Positions 23,443 through 32,632 of a stretch of DNA of 64,000 nt are shown in pieces. The stretch is taken from contig CM059623.1 of the NCBI GenBank assembly GCA_030435675.1, positions 4,738,012-4,802,011 of the forward strand, given 5' to 3'. A program made the position numbers and the translations under genes. The DNA comes from Steinernema hermaphroditum. Taxonomy: Eukaryota; Nematoda; Chromadorea; Rhabditida; Steinernematidae. The notes under the pieces were generated by a model, which was not told the DNA's origin, searched no databases, and saw nothing but the letters and a program-made list of their open reading frames with translations. Positions within the stretch are counted from its first letter, which is position 1, and every line of letters begins with the position of its first letter.

Positions 23443-25370
23443 TTAGTTTTCTTGAGGAATAGTTGGAGATCCAGTTTGAGAGATCGAATCCGCAGTGAAA
23501 GTTGCTGTCATCTGTAAAGAGAAAGGACCGATCGTCTAAATCGCCTTCGCGCTCAGGGACTCTCTCTGAGGAAATAGTTTCGCCCTTTCCACGTCTTACA
23601 CTGATAGCATACCTGCAAAAGCGTATCTGACGTACTCTCGGGGAACATATTCTGCATAAATTCTGAGTAGCTGATATTTTCTTCCAGGTAGTTTCTGAGT
23701 AAATCCAAGTCTTGATCATTATCACTCGACACGTCACGCTGCAAAACGTCCTGTTGGGAAGCAGAGATGCTGTCGTCGTAGACTTCTGCAAGTTCTCGAT
23801 CTACGGCTTGTTCCAACAGTTTCTGCTTTTTCTCTTTCTCCTTGCGCCTAATTTTAACAAACCCGGCTGCGCGCGAATTCGCGCCCTCCAGGTACTAAAA
23901 GCCAATTAGGTGCTCATGCAAATGACTGAAGTTGTCCAAAAAACTGCAAAGCTAAAAAATACGCTAAAAACGGCACAAAAACTGTAAAGAAACGCAAAGC
24001 CTTGCGTTCCCAGAGATACGGTGGAACTATGGCGCTACCATCTCAACTGCTTGTGTGGCTCATAGCGAACGTTTTCTGTTTGTAAGCGGCCGGTGTCGGG
24101 TTCGGTTCCCCTCGAGGTCCTTATTTTTGTATGGGTGTTTCCGCCGTGCGCACGAAAAAACACACACACATCAACTACTGTAATCAACAAATATTTTGGT
24201 CCTACTTTCTCCCCATTTATCTTATTCTGAGTAATTTTCTCTGGTTTCATCATTTGTGAACGACCACAGATGACGACTAGACAAAGCTAGGAGAGCGCTA
24301 TATGATGACCTGGGAACATACGGCCTTTGGCAATCGTCCGTCATTAACACAACTGAACGAGAAATAGAAAGCTTGGTTAATGAGTAAGGAAACGAACTCA
24401 TTGATATTTCGGATCGAACTGTATTGCACAAAAAGAATACCTGCTTGCCCGGGTGGCAAACCGGAGAAGGACTCCGTTAAATTACGATCTTCTTCGTCCA
24501 ACAATGGTCTTTGAATTGAGGGCGCCGCATTCACTGATGATGGAGAATATATTAATTTTTAGTCGCATTGTAAACGAACGTCTTTCATTAGCTAGATACA
24601 TCTCATTTGCCATTTCGTCGATGGGACCAAAAGGATTCCTCAGAGTTAAGTGACCAGATGGCGAATTTTCCGCAATAGCATTCTAAACGGCAAACGTCAT
24701 AGCAAAACCTGTCAAGAACATTTTAGAAACTTACTGGCTTTATGATGAAGACACATTCTTCTTGTAGCTCCGGACTCAATTCCGTCCAATGTTGCTTAAC
24801 TACGGATTGGATGGCTTGCACAAAAAGCCGTTTAGCCTTGTTCTAAAGCATGACATAAAAAAACATGACAGGAAAACTGGTTCAAACAAACGCGGGCGTC
24901 TCTTTCTCTCTTATTTATATCTTCCTGGCTGGCATTTAATTTCCTAGATCTTCCTCCAGTGCGAGAGCTGGAATCCACATACTTTCTCAGTTCATTGATT
25001 ATAGATTCGAATGATTCCAGGCGCTGACTCTGGTTTTTCTCACCCTAAATGAAAAAAAAACCATTCGAAGCACACGATACTTTATAACCTTCTGCACAAT
25101 AGAGACGATTTTGTCGTAATGCTGATAGATATCGGCCATTTTGGAATGGAATTCAGTATTAGTTAAGTTATGAGCATTGTTAATTGATCGGAGTTTACTC
25201 CCATATGGCTCGAACATACTCATCAAATAATTATCCTATAAAGAAAACTTTAATGTTCACAGGCTTAAAACTCATTTTCTCACCTTCCTGGTCTTCTTAC
25301 GGGCGCGAGCACCACTGGCCGACAATTTCGACGGGTCGACCTGTGGACGTCCTCGATGCTTCATCGACAT
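23443..25370 (-). CDS. Unrecognised nuclear-type protein with AT-hook-like start, 7 exons
   Basis: Exons: 25370-25284, 25235-25089, 25044-24892, 24842-24735, 24682-24576, 23847-23613 and 23511-23443. All junctions agree in phase, giving about 301 aa. A TTTTCAG acceptor ends at 25415, 44 bases before the ATG. The start MSMKHRGRPQVDPSK has an AT-hook-like GRP core in a basic region. Predicted helices follow (FEPYGSKLRSINNAHNL, LFVQAIQSVVKQHWTEL), then a highly charged coiled-coil stretch (NERRSRKEKEKKQKLLEQ) and an acidic tail (DVSSDNDQDLDLL). The fifth donor is either GTTTAC at 24575 or GTATCT at 24599; both keep the frame. Its intron (about 0.73 kb) holds a Helitron-like element that begins 12 bases from the splice acceptor. 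I do not recognise the family; a chromatin-associated role is only a guess. Confidence 0.6.
23859..24170 (-). mobile_element. Helitron-like element inside an intron, 5'-truncated
   Basis: The 3' end (AAACCCGGCTGCGCGCGAAT) is at the left. The body matches the 22126-22349 copy, followed by the tRNA-Thr-like segment (GTGTCGGGTTCGGTTCCCCT) and the start of the GT/AC tract (ACACACACACA at about 24160). The TCCCCTAT terminus is missing. It sits next to the 23847 splice acceptor of the 301-aa gene. Confidence 0.75.
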
Positions 25371-25414
25371 CAGCAGAGAAAGATCTTTACAAGGTCGTTT
25401 GACGTTTACAGAAG

Positions 25415-26855
25415 CTGAAAACCAAGAAAGAACTCTATCATAAACAGTTAAAGCGGAGTGGTCGCTGTTGGAGTGAAGACGCCCATTAAGAAACGCGTTG
25501 ATTTACAAACTACAGTATCGCTTGTTTTCATTATCACCGGCTTGCCTATGTACCGGCGAGCGAAGAACTGAAAAGGACCGATAATGAACGGCCAGCGAAC
25601 GCAGAGGGACATGCCTTTTCCATTGGCGAAATTGATCTGCGGGAGTCTTTCTGTCAACAGGAGATAACAAGCGGCGCTATAGAACCTTGGTGCCAGTCCT
25701 CGAACACTGTTTTCCTTGGTTAACTTTTTGTCGTCGCAGCCAGTCGCTAACGACCATTTTTCTCCCCCACGGCACCCAGAAACAGTCTATCGTCTACTTC
25801 GACTGTCTACACGCATCCTCTGCACAACGGTCTACGGAACATTCAAGAACGTCATCTTCAGTCTAGACAGGACCACGGAGGATTTTGCAGGCCGCCATTT
25901 GAGTCAGTGTTTGTGCGTACCACCTGCGGGTCGGTCGCTTTTGTGCTGTTGTATCGTCTTGTGCCAGTGATCGGTGAATAAAATAGTAACCGTTCATTGT
26001 GCCCCTCGTCTTCTACACTTCGCGGATTCAATAAGCAGCGACGTTCGGGTCAACGCGAGCTTGAAGAGCAAGTGTATCAACGGAATCGCAGTTGTTTTGG
26101 CTGACACAACTTGCGACGGTTTTCACAGATCGGTTTATACCGCGTGGCACGATCTATTGCGGTTCTATTCGGAAGAATCGCACAGGTCGGTTTGGCGAGC
26201 AACCCTTGGATCTTTTTAGTGAAACACCTTTGGCAGCGGACAGCCGCCGTTTTACCTTTCAACCAAATAACAAAGAGCTCCAAAACGGATTTGGTCTAGC
26301 TTAGGCATGCATCGTAGCGAAATCTTCCGAGCATGACAGGACAGGGTTGATGTAGATGTTTCGCTTCCACTTCCAGGGCTTCTAGAAACTCTAGAGAACG
26401 GATTCATGTACACTTTGTTGCTGGCTCTTCTATTTCGGAAGGGTCGCCTATTCTGTCGGTTAGGAACTATGTGATGCCATTCTTGAGATAGGCTGGGCTT
26501 ATTGATCTCGAATCTCGAAAAATCTCGGCTCCTTTTGCTCAGCACATAAACACTCCACACAATGCCTATATCCAGAAATGGAAAGCCGCTTGCCCAGCCG
26601 ACTCAATCGATCCGTCGGCTGGTGAAAGGCAGACGGACTGGCTCAGGCGTTAACCGATCGGATGGGTTGACCAAACATGGTCTCAACAACGATCTATGGA
26701 GCATCGTGCTACGTGATGCCAAGCTACGCGATTGTGGAGATGCAGTCAGAGTGAAGATGCTCGCAAGAAGCATCTGTTCAGGATTAAATGAGGAAACAGT
26801 CGTTGAAAGGATACATTCATTAGGCTCAAACCCAATGTCCCTGGTCAGCGGAGTA
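25415..26855. other. Unassigned stretch 5' of the 301-aa gene
   Basis: Only short frames are present. A plus-strand frame from 26562 (MPISRNGKPLAQPTQ..., with VRVKMLARSICSGLNEETVV) reads like protein and runs into the Helitron-like insertion at 26856. It may be a fragment of a gene or mobile element broken by that insertion, but nothing upstream extends it. Confidence 0.35.
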
Positions 26856-26962
26856 TCCCCTATATATAAATGGAGAACCGACGGGTCCGTTGGTCTGTGT
26901 GTGTGTGTGCGTGTGTGTGTGTGTTTTTCCGTGCGCACGGCGGAAACACCCACACAAAATAA

Positions 26963-27028
26963 GGACCCCGAGGGGAACCGAACCCGACACCGCCCGCTTA
27001 CAAACAGAGAACGTTCGCAATGAGCCAC
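26963..27028 (-). repeat. tRNA-Thr-like segment inside the Helitron-like element
   Basis: On the minus strand the segment reads like a tRNA right half: an anticodon-arm-like CTGTTTGTAAGCGGG (anticodon TGT, Thr), then GTGTCGGGTTCGGTTCCCCT as a T arm with a B-box-like GGTTCGGTTCC. Upstream GTGGCTCATTGCGAACG is a weak A-box-like region. The stems do not pair well enough for a working tRNA. The same segment occurs near 24050-24120 and 55405-55450. Confidence 0.5.
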
Positions 27029-27197
27029 ACAGACAGTTGAGATGTTAGTGCTCTACTTCCACTATCTCTCTGGTGATGCTAGGCTTTGAGTTTTTTTGCT
27101 GTTTTTGAGTGACTTTTTGTCTATTTTGTAACCAGCAGTGTTTTCGGTTCGAGTTTCCTGAAGCTTTACAATTTTTTGGCCCACTTTAGCCATTTAC

Positions 27198-27400
27198 ATG
27201 AGCGCCAATCTTGCCGCCCGCAGGGCTATGGTGTCTTGCCGCCCGCAGGGCTACAGTTTTAGGCCCCAACTTCAGCTTTTTGCATGAGCGCCAATCTTGC
27301 CGCCCGCAGGGCTATGGTGTCTTGCCGCCCGCAGGGCTACAGTTTTAGGCCCCAACTTCAGCTTTTTGCATGAGCGCCAATCTTGCCGCCCGCAGGGCTA
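27198..27400 (+). repeat. 86-bp tandem repeat (about 2.3 units)
   Basis: Units begin at 27198, 27284 and 27370, each with ATGAGCGCCAATCTTGCCGC and an internal duplicated CTTGCCGCCCGCAGGGCTA 25-mer. The period is exactly 86, the same as in the expanded array at 55484-56290. Confidence 0.9.
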
Positions 27401-27456
27401 CAGGCTAATTGGCTTTTAGTACCTGGAGGGCGCGAATTCGCGCGCAGCCGGGTTTA

Positions 27457-27597
27457 TAACCATAACGGCAGAATAAAGAAACATATAAGCAAAACAGAGA
27501 ACAAAACATGGAAGAGCATTGGTTGAGAGACAACTACCCAGTGCATCTGTGACGGGCGTGCCTTTTTTTTGTCGCCAGAATGAAGCAGCCTCGCCGT
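27457..27597 (-). pseudogene. 3' remnant of F-box-like gene A (other side of LTR insertion)
   Basis: When the LTR element and one CCGT copy are set aside, the reading frame of the gene at 30931-31958 continues here without a stop (GEAASFWRQKKGTPVTDALG), until it runs into the Helitron-like element at 27456. A run of eight A's could hide a frameshift. See the entry at 30931 for the main part. Confidence 0.6.
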
Positions 27598-27641
27598 TGT
27601 CGGGGCTCCGCCCCAGCGCTCCCGCGCTTCAGGAGATCGGG

Positions 27642-27895
27642 TGTCGTGTCCGGAAGGGGACAGACAACCTTCCTTACTGGGTGTGTGGCACATGCACTAG
27701 TTATAGTATAAATAAACTTTATTACATGCGTGAGGGGACTAGGGAGAGAGAGAGGCAGGACCACCGTGCGAGAGACGTCGCCGACTCGCAGCTGGTGAGC
27801 AGCGAGTCGGGTCAGCACTCTGCTCGGGTTTGCGAGACGCGGGCTTTTATACCCGATCTCCTGAAGCGCGGGAGCGCTGGGGCGGAGCCCCGACA
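27642..27895 (-). repeat. Inverted LTR copy at the left end
   Basis: Reverse complement of 30677-30930, same length (254 bp) and nearly identical as far as I could compare. It includes the TATAAAAGCCCGCG promoter-like box and the AATAAA signal. Its outer 44 bp pair with 27598-27641 as a long palindromic arm. Confidence 0.9.
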
Positions 27896-28330
27896 CACCC
27901 CGGCTTCCGAGATTCGACGGCCTCGGCGAAACCCGAAGAAGAGCACACCGGAGCCGGAAATTACAACGCCGTGCCTGCAAAGACCAAGCACGCCCTCCGG
28001 CGAGCCAACCGCAAGGTAGCACAATACGGCCGATGACGCAAGTACAACAGAATGACCGGCACGAAAAGCGGATAAGTTTTCTCGAAATGCGGCTCGTACC
28101 ACCCGAAACCACTCCCAACATCGGATTTCCGCGAAGCTGAGCTACGGGTAGGCGGAGATGAAAAAGCGGCGCTGAAGACAGCCGAGAGGTTCAGGTGCAG
28201 TCGTATTTCTAACGCGTGCCCTGACCACTCGCGTCCTTATCCGCTCTCTCCGCTGATCCCTAAATGCTTTCAGTAATTAAACAGTTTCATCACGAAACTC
28301 AACACGTCGACACCACCGTCTGACTACACC

Positions 28331-29551
28331 GTGCCACCGCCGCCCTACGCTGAAGAAGACCAAACCCTACCGAAGCAGCCCAGGAAACGAAGAAGCTCCC
28401 TACTACTACCCACAAGCGCATCAAGAAGTCGCCAGCGATCACCTTCCCCGGCACAGGGACGAGGACGCTCGTTATCCGTACAGCCACAAGGATCGCCACG
28501 ACTACACGCGCAGCGAAACCCATTCGCCCCGAGGACACAGTTAGCAAGAACTCCACTCAAACAGAAGCCAGCTCGACCTCCGCCGCCTAAGACATCACCA
28601 CCTCGGCCACCACCGCCTAAGACATCACCACTTCGACTTTCGCCGCCTGAAACATCAGCACCGCGGCCACTACCCACATCGGAGAACACTTTTTCACCTA
28701 CTGCTGAAAAACGTGTTCGTGGTCTCATCACTGAAGGAGTTCGCCTTGAGAACGAACAGCGACTGTTGCTGAGTGAATTCGAAAAGAAGAGCGCCAACCT
28801 CTCCGACCAACAACTTGCAACCGATAGCCGCCTTTTCGAAGAAGTTCTACGCGCACAATCGAAGTCGCGCACACCGACTGATTCACATTCAGCTGAGACT
28901 GTTAATTTGTCCATCCCCTCTGACGGGCTTATTCACACCCCGCCAGTCCACAGCACCGTCTCACTACCCAACAGCCCTTCTACCTCTCCGAAGGGTAATT
29001 TTACGCAAACCTTACGGAGATTGGTAGCCCCCTCCTGGCTAGTCAAGCCGAGGCCTGATCACCCCCCGCCTGATACGCCAGTCAACCCGGAGGAGAACCC
29101 CACCTCCCTCTTCCCTTCCCCCAGTTCCCCGGTTCGTCAGTCGCCTATTTCCCCTCCTACCCTATTCTCACATCAGACGGAGGCTGCGCTGACCGCTGAC
29201 CGGTCAACGGAACAAGAAGTAAGGATTGAGAAGCCAACACCACCACTCTCGGCTACCGCTCAACGCCTCGCGAACCGAAACTCGAAGAAAGAAGAGCTTG
29301 CTCGAAAAGAGGAGTTAGCACGGACGGAGGAACTCGCAAGAAAAAAAGAAGTTACCAAGAGAGAAGCGGAAAAGAAGCAAGAAAGCCACGCGCACGACAA
29401 GAACATGACCAAGAAGGACGGACTCCAGGAGGCGATCGATTGGACACGATCGATTGGACGACACGACGAGGACAAAACGAAGAAATCGACGCCAGAGAAG
29501 AAGAGCCGCAGCCGATCAATGCGATCACCGCACGCGGAAAGGATGACCTAG
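28331..29551 (+). CDS. LTR element ORF1, proline-rich Gag-like protein
   Basis: An open frame of about 400 codons. The N-terminal third is Pro/Ser/Arg-rich with tandem PPPKTSP units, the middle has a helical segment (VRLENEQRLLLSEFEKKSAN), and the C terminus is very charged (KKEELARKEELARTEELARK). There is no zinc knuckle. The position just inside the element and the composition suit a structural Gag-like protein, but there is no direct sequence proof. The true start is uncertain: the frame is open upstream and the first codon shown may not be used. It overlaps the next frame by about 110 bases. Confidence 0.5.
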   Translation: MPPPPYAEEDQTLPKQPRKRRSSLLLPTSASRSRQRSPSPAQGRGRSLSVQPQGSPRLHAQRNPFAPRTQLARTPLKQKPARPPPPKTSPPRPPPPKTSPLRLSPPETSAPRPLPTSENTFSPTAEKRVRGLITEGVRLENEQRLLLSEFEKKSANLSDQQLATDSRLFEEVLRAQSKSRTPTDSHSAETVNLSIPSDGLIHTPPVHSTVSLPNSPSTSPKGNFTQTLRRLVAPSWLVKPRPDHPPPDTPVNPEENPTSLFPSPSSPVRQSPISPPTLFSHQTEAALTADRSTEQEVRIEKPTPPLSATAQRLANRNSKKEELARKEELARTEELARKKEVTKREAEKKQESHAHDKNMTKKDGLQEAIDWTRSIGRHDEDKTKKSTPEKKSRSRSMRSPHAERMT

Positions 29552-30474
29552 GAGATCAATTAAACAGCTCCGCGCCCGTCAATCAGCCTCGACATCGGGA
29601 CTGCGATGAACGTCCAGACACACAACAATACTACGGAAGAACATATCCTCAGCAATGGCGACCGGAGCAAACAAGCAATCCGGGAACGTCGAGAAGTCAC
29701 GAGCACCAACCGCGTCAAGACTTTTGGCGACGCCGAAGGCTCCCCCACCCGGTTGGAAAGGAAGTGGACTCACCATTAACTGACATTCCGCGCCGACACG
29801 TAATGGAAGAAACGATTCCACGATTCCCTGTACGAGCAGCAGAATCCTTAACGATCCCAGCAAGAAGCAAAACAGAAGTCATGGGATACTTCCTGCTACC
29901 AGCCTCCCGAACAGAATATGGACATGAGTACCGGATTCGGTTCTACCCGGATATGCCAGATGGACTCCGACATGGGAACACCCAATACGAGACGCCCGGC
30001 TCGTGGGGAAACGTACCAGTGGAAATCTACAATACAAGTTTCGTCCCCATCATGCTCCCAGAGGACACGATTATTGCGATCGCCGAAGAAACCATACCTC
30101 CAAGAAACCGAGCCGCACCCCCAACGCACCGACTTCGGGAATTACTCACCAATGCGGTCACCCGAGCGATACAGGAAATCCCAAGGGATTCGTGGGTCGA
30201 CCTCTTCTCCGACAATTTATCGAACGAGTGGAATCAAAAACCACCAGAAGCACACAACCAAAGGAGGGAACTCTGGAATACCGAAGAGTCAAAGATGTCC
30301 ACCGACCAACGAGCACGTAGAGAATCGCGACCCCTCACGCCCATTGGAACGAATGAGGAACGCTACCTGTACGCGACAGACAGCCGCACTCAAGGACCTA
30401 CTCCCCTGGTTGACAACGAATGGGCAAACCTCCCGAACAACGAGGGAATTCCGATCCTCTTCGATGAATAGATT
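29440..30474 (+). CDS. LTR element ORF2, partial Pol-like frame
   Basis: The frame is shifted -1 relative to ORF1 and overlaps it by 112 bases, an arrangement typical of gag-pol frameshifting, though I found no canonical slippery heptamer. About 340 codons. The stretch SLTIPARSKTEVMGYF ... VPVEIYNTSFVPIMLPEDTI resembles the linker between protease and reverse transcriptase in Ty3/gypsy polyproteins, but protease (D[TS]G) and RT (YxDD) motifs are missing. It ends in EGIPILFDE at a stop before the LTR. It is therefore a Pol remnant or a repurposed accessory protein. Confidence 0.4.
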
Positions 30475-30662
30475 CGGATCACACAAGAAGAAGATCGATC
30501 GTCATGTAAATATTATAGTTAGTAGTTTTGTAGTTGTATCGTCCCCCCATATCCTCTTTGCCTCTTCATCACCTTTATCACATATACCTATACCGTATTC
30601 CCTCTCTTTATATCCATATTCATCTCCCAATGCTCACTTTTTTCGACGAGGCCGTCGAATCT

Positions 30663-30676
30663 CGGAAGCCGGGGTG
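30663..30676 (+). promoter_or_regulatory. Polypurine tract next to the 3' LTR
   Basis: Purine-rich CGGAAGCCGGGGTG directly before the TG of the LTR at 30677, where plus-strand priming is expected. The same sequence is found inverted next to the left LTR (27896-27910). Confidence 0.5.
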
Positions 30677-30930
30677 TGTCGGGGCTCCGCCCCAGCGCTC
30701 CCGCGCTTCAGGAGATCGGGTATAAAAGCCCGCGTCTCGCAAACCCGAGCAGAGTGCTGACCCGACTCGCTGCTCACCAGCTGCGAGTCGGCGACGTCTC
30801 TCGCACGGTGGTCCTGCCTCTCTCTCTCCCTAGTCCCCTCACGCATGTAATAAAGTTTATTTATACTATAACTAGTGCATGTGCCACACACCCAGTAAGG
30901 AAGGTTGTCTGTCCCCTTCCGGACACGACA
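30677..30930 (+). repeat. 3' long terminal repeat (254 bp)
   Basis: Begins TGTCGGGGCTCCGCCCCAGC and ends GGACACGACA. It contains a TATAAAA box near 30720 and AATAAA at 30849-30854, a spacing that defines U3, R and U5. It is followed by the CCGT target duplication. Confidence 0.9.
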
Positions 30931-31958
30931 CCGTGATGGAACCAGAAGTCGATCGTATAGCACGAAGCAAGCGCACAGAACTCTGTGTCAGAAGTGTCTT
31001 CTCGTCGGACAAGTTCGTTTATGGTGAATACATACAGGACAAGTCGCCATCCCTTTTCAGTTGGATGCGGCAAATGGAAAGTGCGCCAAGAATCGCTTCC
31101 TCGGCTTATGGTAGAAAAGCCGCACTGGTTCTGGAATAAAATCAGTGGAGGAGCACCGAGACCTAAAACAGTCTTCACGAGCGTTTTAGGGAATGAGTCA
31201 GGGCTCTGAATCCATGTCGTGATCGCAGTGTCGCAAAAAGTAGTCGCCATCCAAGACGGACTAAAGTTAAGTTCTAAGTACATAAGCTGAGGTTGGTAGA
31301 ACATCGTCAGGAGAACGTCGTGGAGCCATTCTGGAGGCGGACTTTCGGAGGGACGGGAGAAGCTCCGGGAAGGTTCAAGGTAGTAGCTGTCAGCATCGTG
31401 ATCATATATTTTCAAATGTTCCAGCTTCTGTGTGCGCGAGAACGCGATGAGAACATCTCTAAATAGCGGGCTATCCACCTGATACGTCAAAGTGACGCAG
31501 TTGAAGAAGGACGTAGCATTAGGAATGGCCTTAAGCTGGAATTTCGACTGTTGTGGGGGAAAGTACCCGATGATGAGGTGACGGAGTCGGGCGTACCGGC
31601 AGAGTTGTATCAGTTTGAGGAACCGGCGATGGGTGAAACCGTCGGCATCGTCTTGCAATTCGTCTGCGGCTACAGCGAACCAAAGGATATCCTGCGCTTC
31701 GGCGATCGAATCGAAATTCACGATCTTTCCGCCTAAAACTTCCTTAAACAAAAGCAAACTCTGATTGGAACTGAGAGTTTCGTCGGAGAAGAGTCCGGGG
31801 ACAATTATCTCACAACGCACGTACTTCTTCGCTATTTCAGCAGCTATTGTACCGTAATTCCGTCCCAGCTTTTCCGCACTCTTAAGGCCCGCACATCTAA
31901 ATGTTACCAATCGAAGTCGCATCAGACTGACGACGAAATCGTAGGGCACCGTGTCCAT
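30931..31958 (-). pseudogene. F-box/LRR-like nematode family gene A, disrupted by the LTR element
   Basis: An open frame of about 341 codons from ATG 31958 (MDTVPYDFVVSLMRLRLVTF) to the LTR boundary. The family resemblance is to gene B at 53512-54450: a short MDxVPxxF start (F-box-like) followed by leucine-rich segments (LEHLKIYDHD, LMYLELNFSP). Such proteins are typically substrate adaptors of ubiquitin ligases and form large lineage-specific families in some nematodes; that function is inferred. The LTR insertion cuts the frame after ...DFWFHH, and the last 23 codons of the longer open frame come from the LTR. The interrupted 3' part is at 27457-27597. Upstream codons to 32036 are open but begin before a more likely start. 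Confidence 0.6.
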
Positions 31959-32079
31959 CTTCAGATTCAACTGACATCCAGTCGGTGTAACTTCTGTTGA
32001 GACATCGAAGGAACCAGAGATGTGCGAACTCCACACCTTGATGTGGATGCGAAACGCGACGGTTGCATTATTTTATATA

Positions 32080-32303
32080 CAGTGGCGCCTATTTATATGG
32101 CCGCGCCAAATCTGAGTCGGCCGAATGTATTAGATTCCCTGTCATGGTGGATCCTGTACGGAAAACAAATAATAGCGTTTTGTAGCCTGATAAATTGTAC
32201 ATCTGAAACTGCCTTCATTTCGGATCCCACATTTGAAAATTCAGGGTAAATCGGCGATTCTAACTTCAACCAAGGGGTGCGCCTATTTACGTGGCCGCCA
32301 CTG
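32080..32303. mobile_element. Tc1/mariner-like MITE with TA target duplication
   Basis: 224 bp flanked by TA dinucleotides (32078-32079 and 32304-32305). Termini are CAGTGGCGCC... and ...GGCCGCCACTG, matching Tc1/mariner ends (CAGTG). A 21-bp direct repeat (GCGCCTATTTAYRTGGCCGC) lies next to each terminus, so the ends combine inverted and direct repeats. No coding capacity. Confidence 0.8.
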
Positions 32304-32461
32304 TATGTATTTTCACCCAGTACTGTATAATTTTTATTCAAATAATGAAACTCATACATAGGCTTTGGTGAGTGTAATGTTCTAGCGGTCTTTGACACTC
32401 TGGGAACTCATCTAACGACGAGTTGGAATTTTCTTGGTCGACTTTAGTTCACGACTCAAAA

Positions 32462-32632
32462 ACATTACGCCTTGCATGATACCGAATAGTAGACAAAACA
32501 GAATATATCTCTTGCAGCCGGCTTCATTCCCGGTGTAGAGGTGATGTCGAACCAGTCGGCTCCCCTATTTATAAGCACAGAACCAACGACACCGTTGGTG
32601 TGTGTGTGTTTCTGTCCACAAGGAGCGGTCGC
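32462..32632. repeat. SINE-A remnant (-) abutting a Helitron-like 5' fragment (+)
   Basis: 32462-32560 resembles the reversed 3' half of SINE-A (TCTTGCAGCCGGCTTCATTC, GTGATGTCGAACC). At 32561 it changes to TCCCCTATTTATAAGCACAG then ACCAACGACACCGTTGGTGT and a (GT)n tract, a diverged 5' end of the Helitron-like family. The rest of that element is not present. Confidence 0.55.

Larger units (their letters stand above)
26856..27456 (+). mobile_element. Helitron-like non-autonomous element, full length
   Basis: The 601-bp element starts with TC (TCCCCTATATATAAATGG) after a host A and ends ...GCCGGGTTTA before a host T, with no target duplication. Near the 5' end is the inverted repeat ACCGACGG/CCGTTGGT, a (GT)n tract and a tRNA-Thr-like segment. 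Near the 3' end are three units of an 86-bp repeat and a perfect GCGCGAATTCGCGC palindrome 13 bases from the terminus. TC start, A|T insertion and a 3' hairpin are Helitron traits; the 3' end TTTA instead of CTRR is not canonical. No Rep/helicase is encoded. Confidence 0.75.
27598..30930 (+). mobile_element. Rearranged non-autonomous LTR retrotransposon with CCGT target duplication
   Basis: A single insertion flanked by CCGT (27594-27597 and 30931-30934). The right end is a normal 3' LTR (30677-30930, 254 bp, TG...CA, preceded by a purine-rich GGAAGCCGGGGTG). The left end is abnormal: the first 44 bp of an LTR (27598-27641) joined to a full 254-bp LTR in inverted orientation (27642-27895), followed by an inverted copy of about 36 bp of the sequence next to the 3' LTR. 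The interior (about 2.7 kb) holds two overlapping frames and no protease, reverse transcriptase or integrase motifs, so it must depend on another element. Confidence 0.85.

Noticed and set aside
26963..27028. A functional tRNA-Thr gene
   Set aside because: The acceptor and D stems do not pair and the segment is repeated within a transposon family.
28331..30474. A complete autonomous retrotransposon
   Set aside because: No protease, reverse transcriptase, RNase H or integrase motifs in either frame; too short.
30861..32036. A single intact 391-aa protein
   Set aside because: The last 23 codons are LTR sequence and the first about 26 precede a better start; the gene is interrupted.
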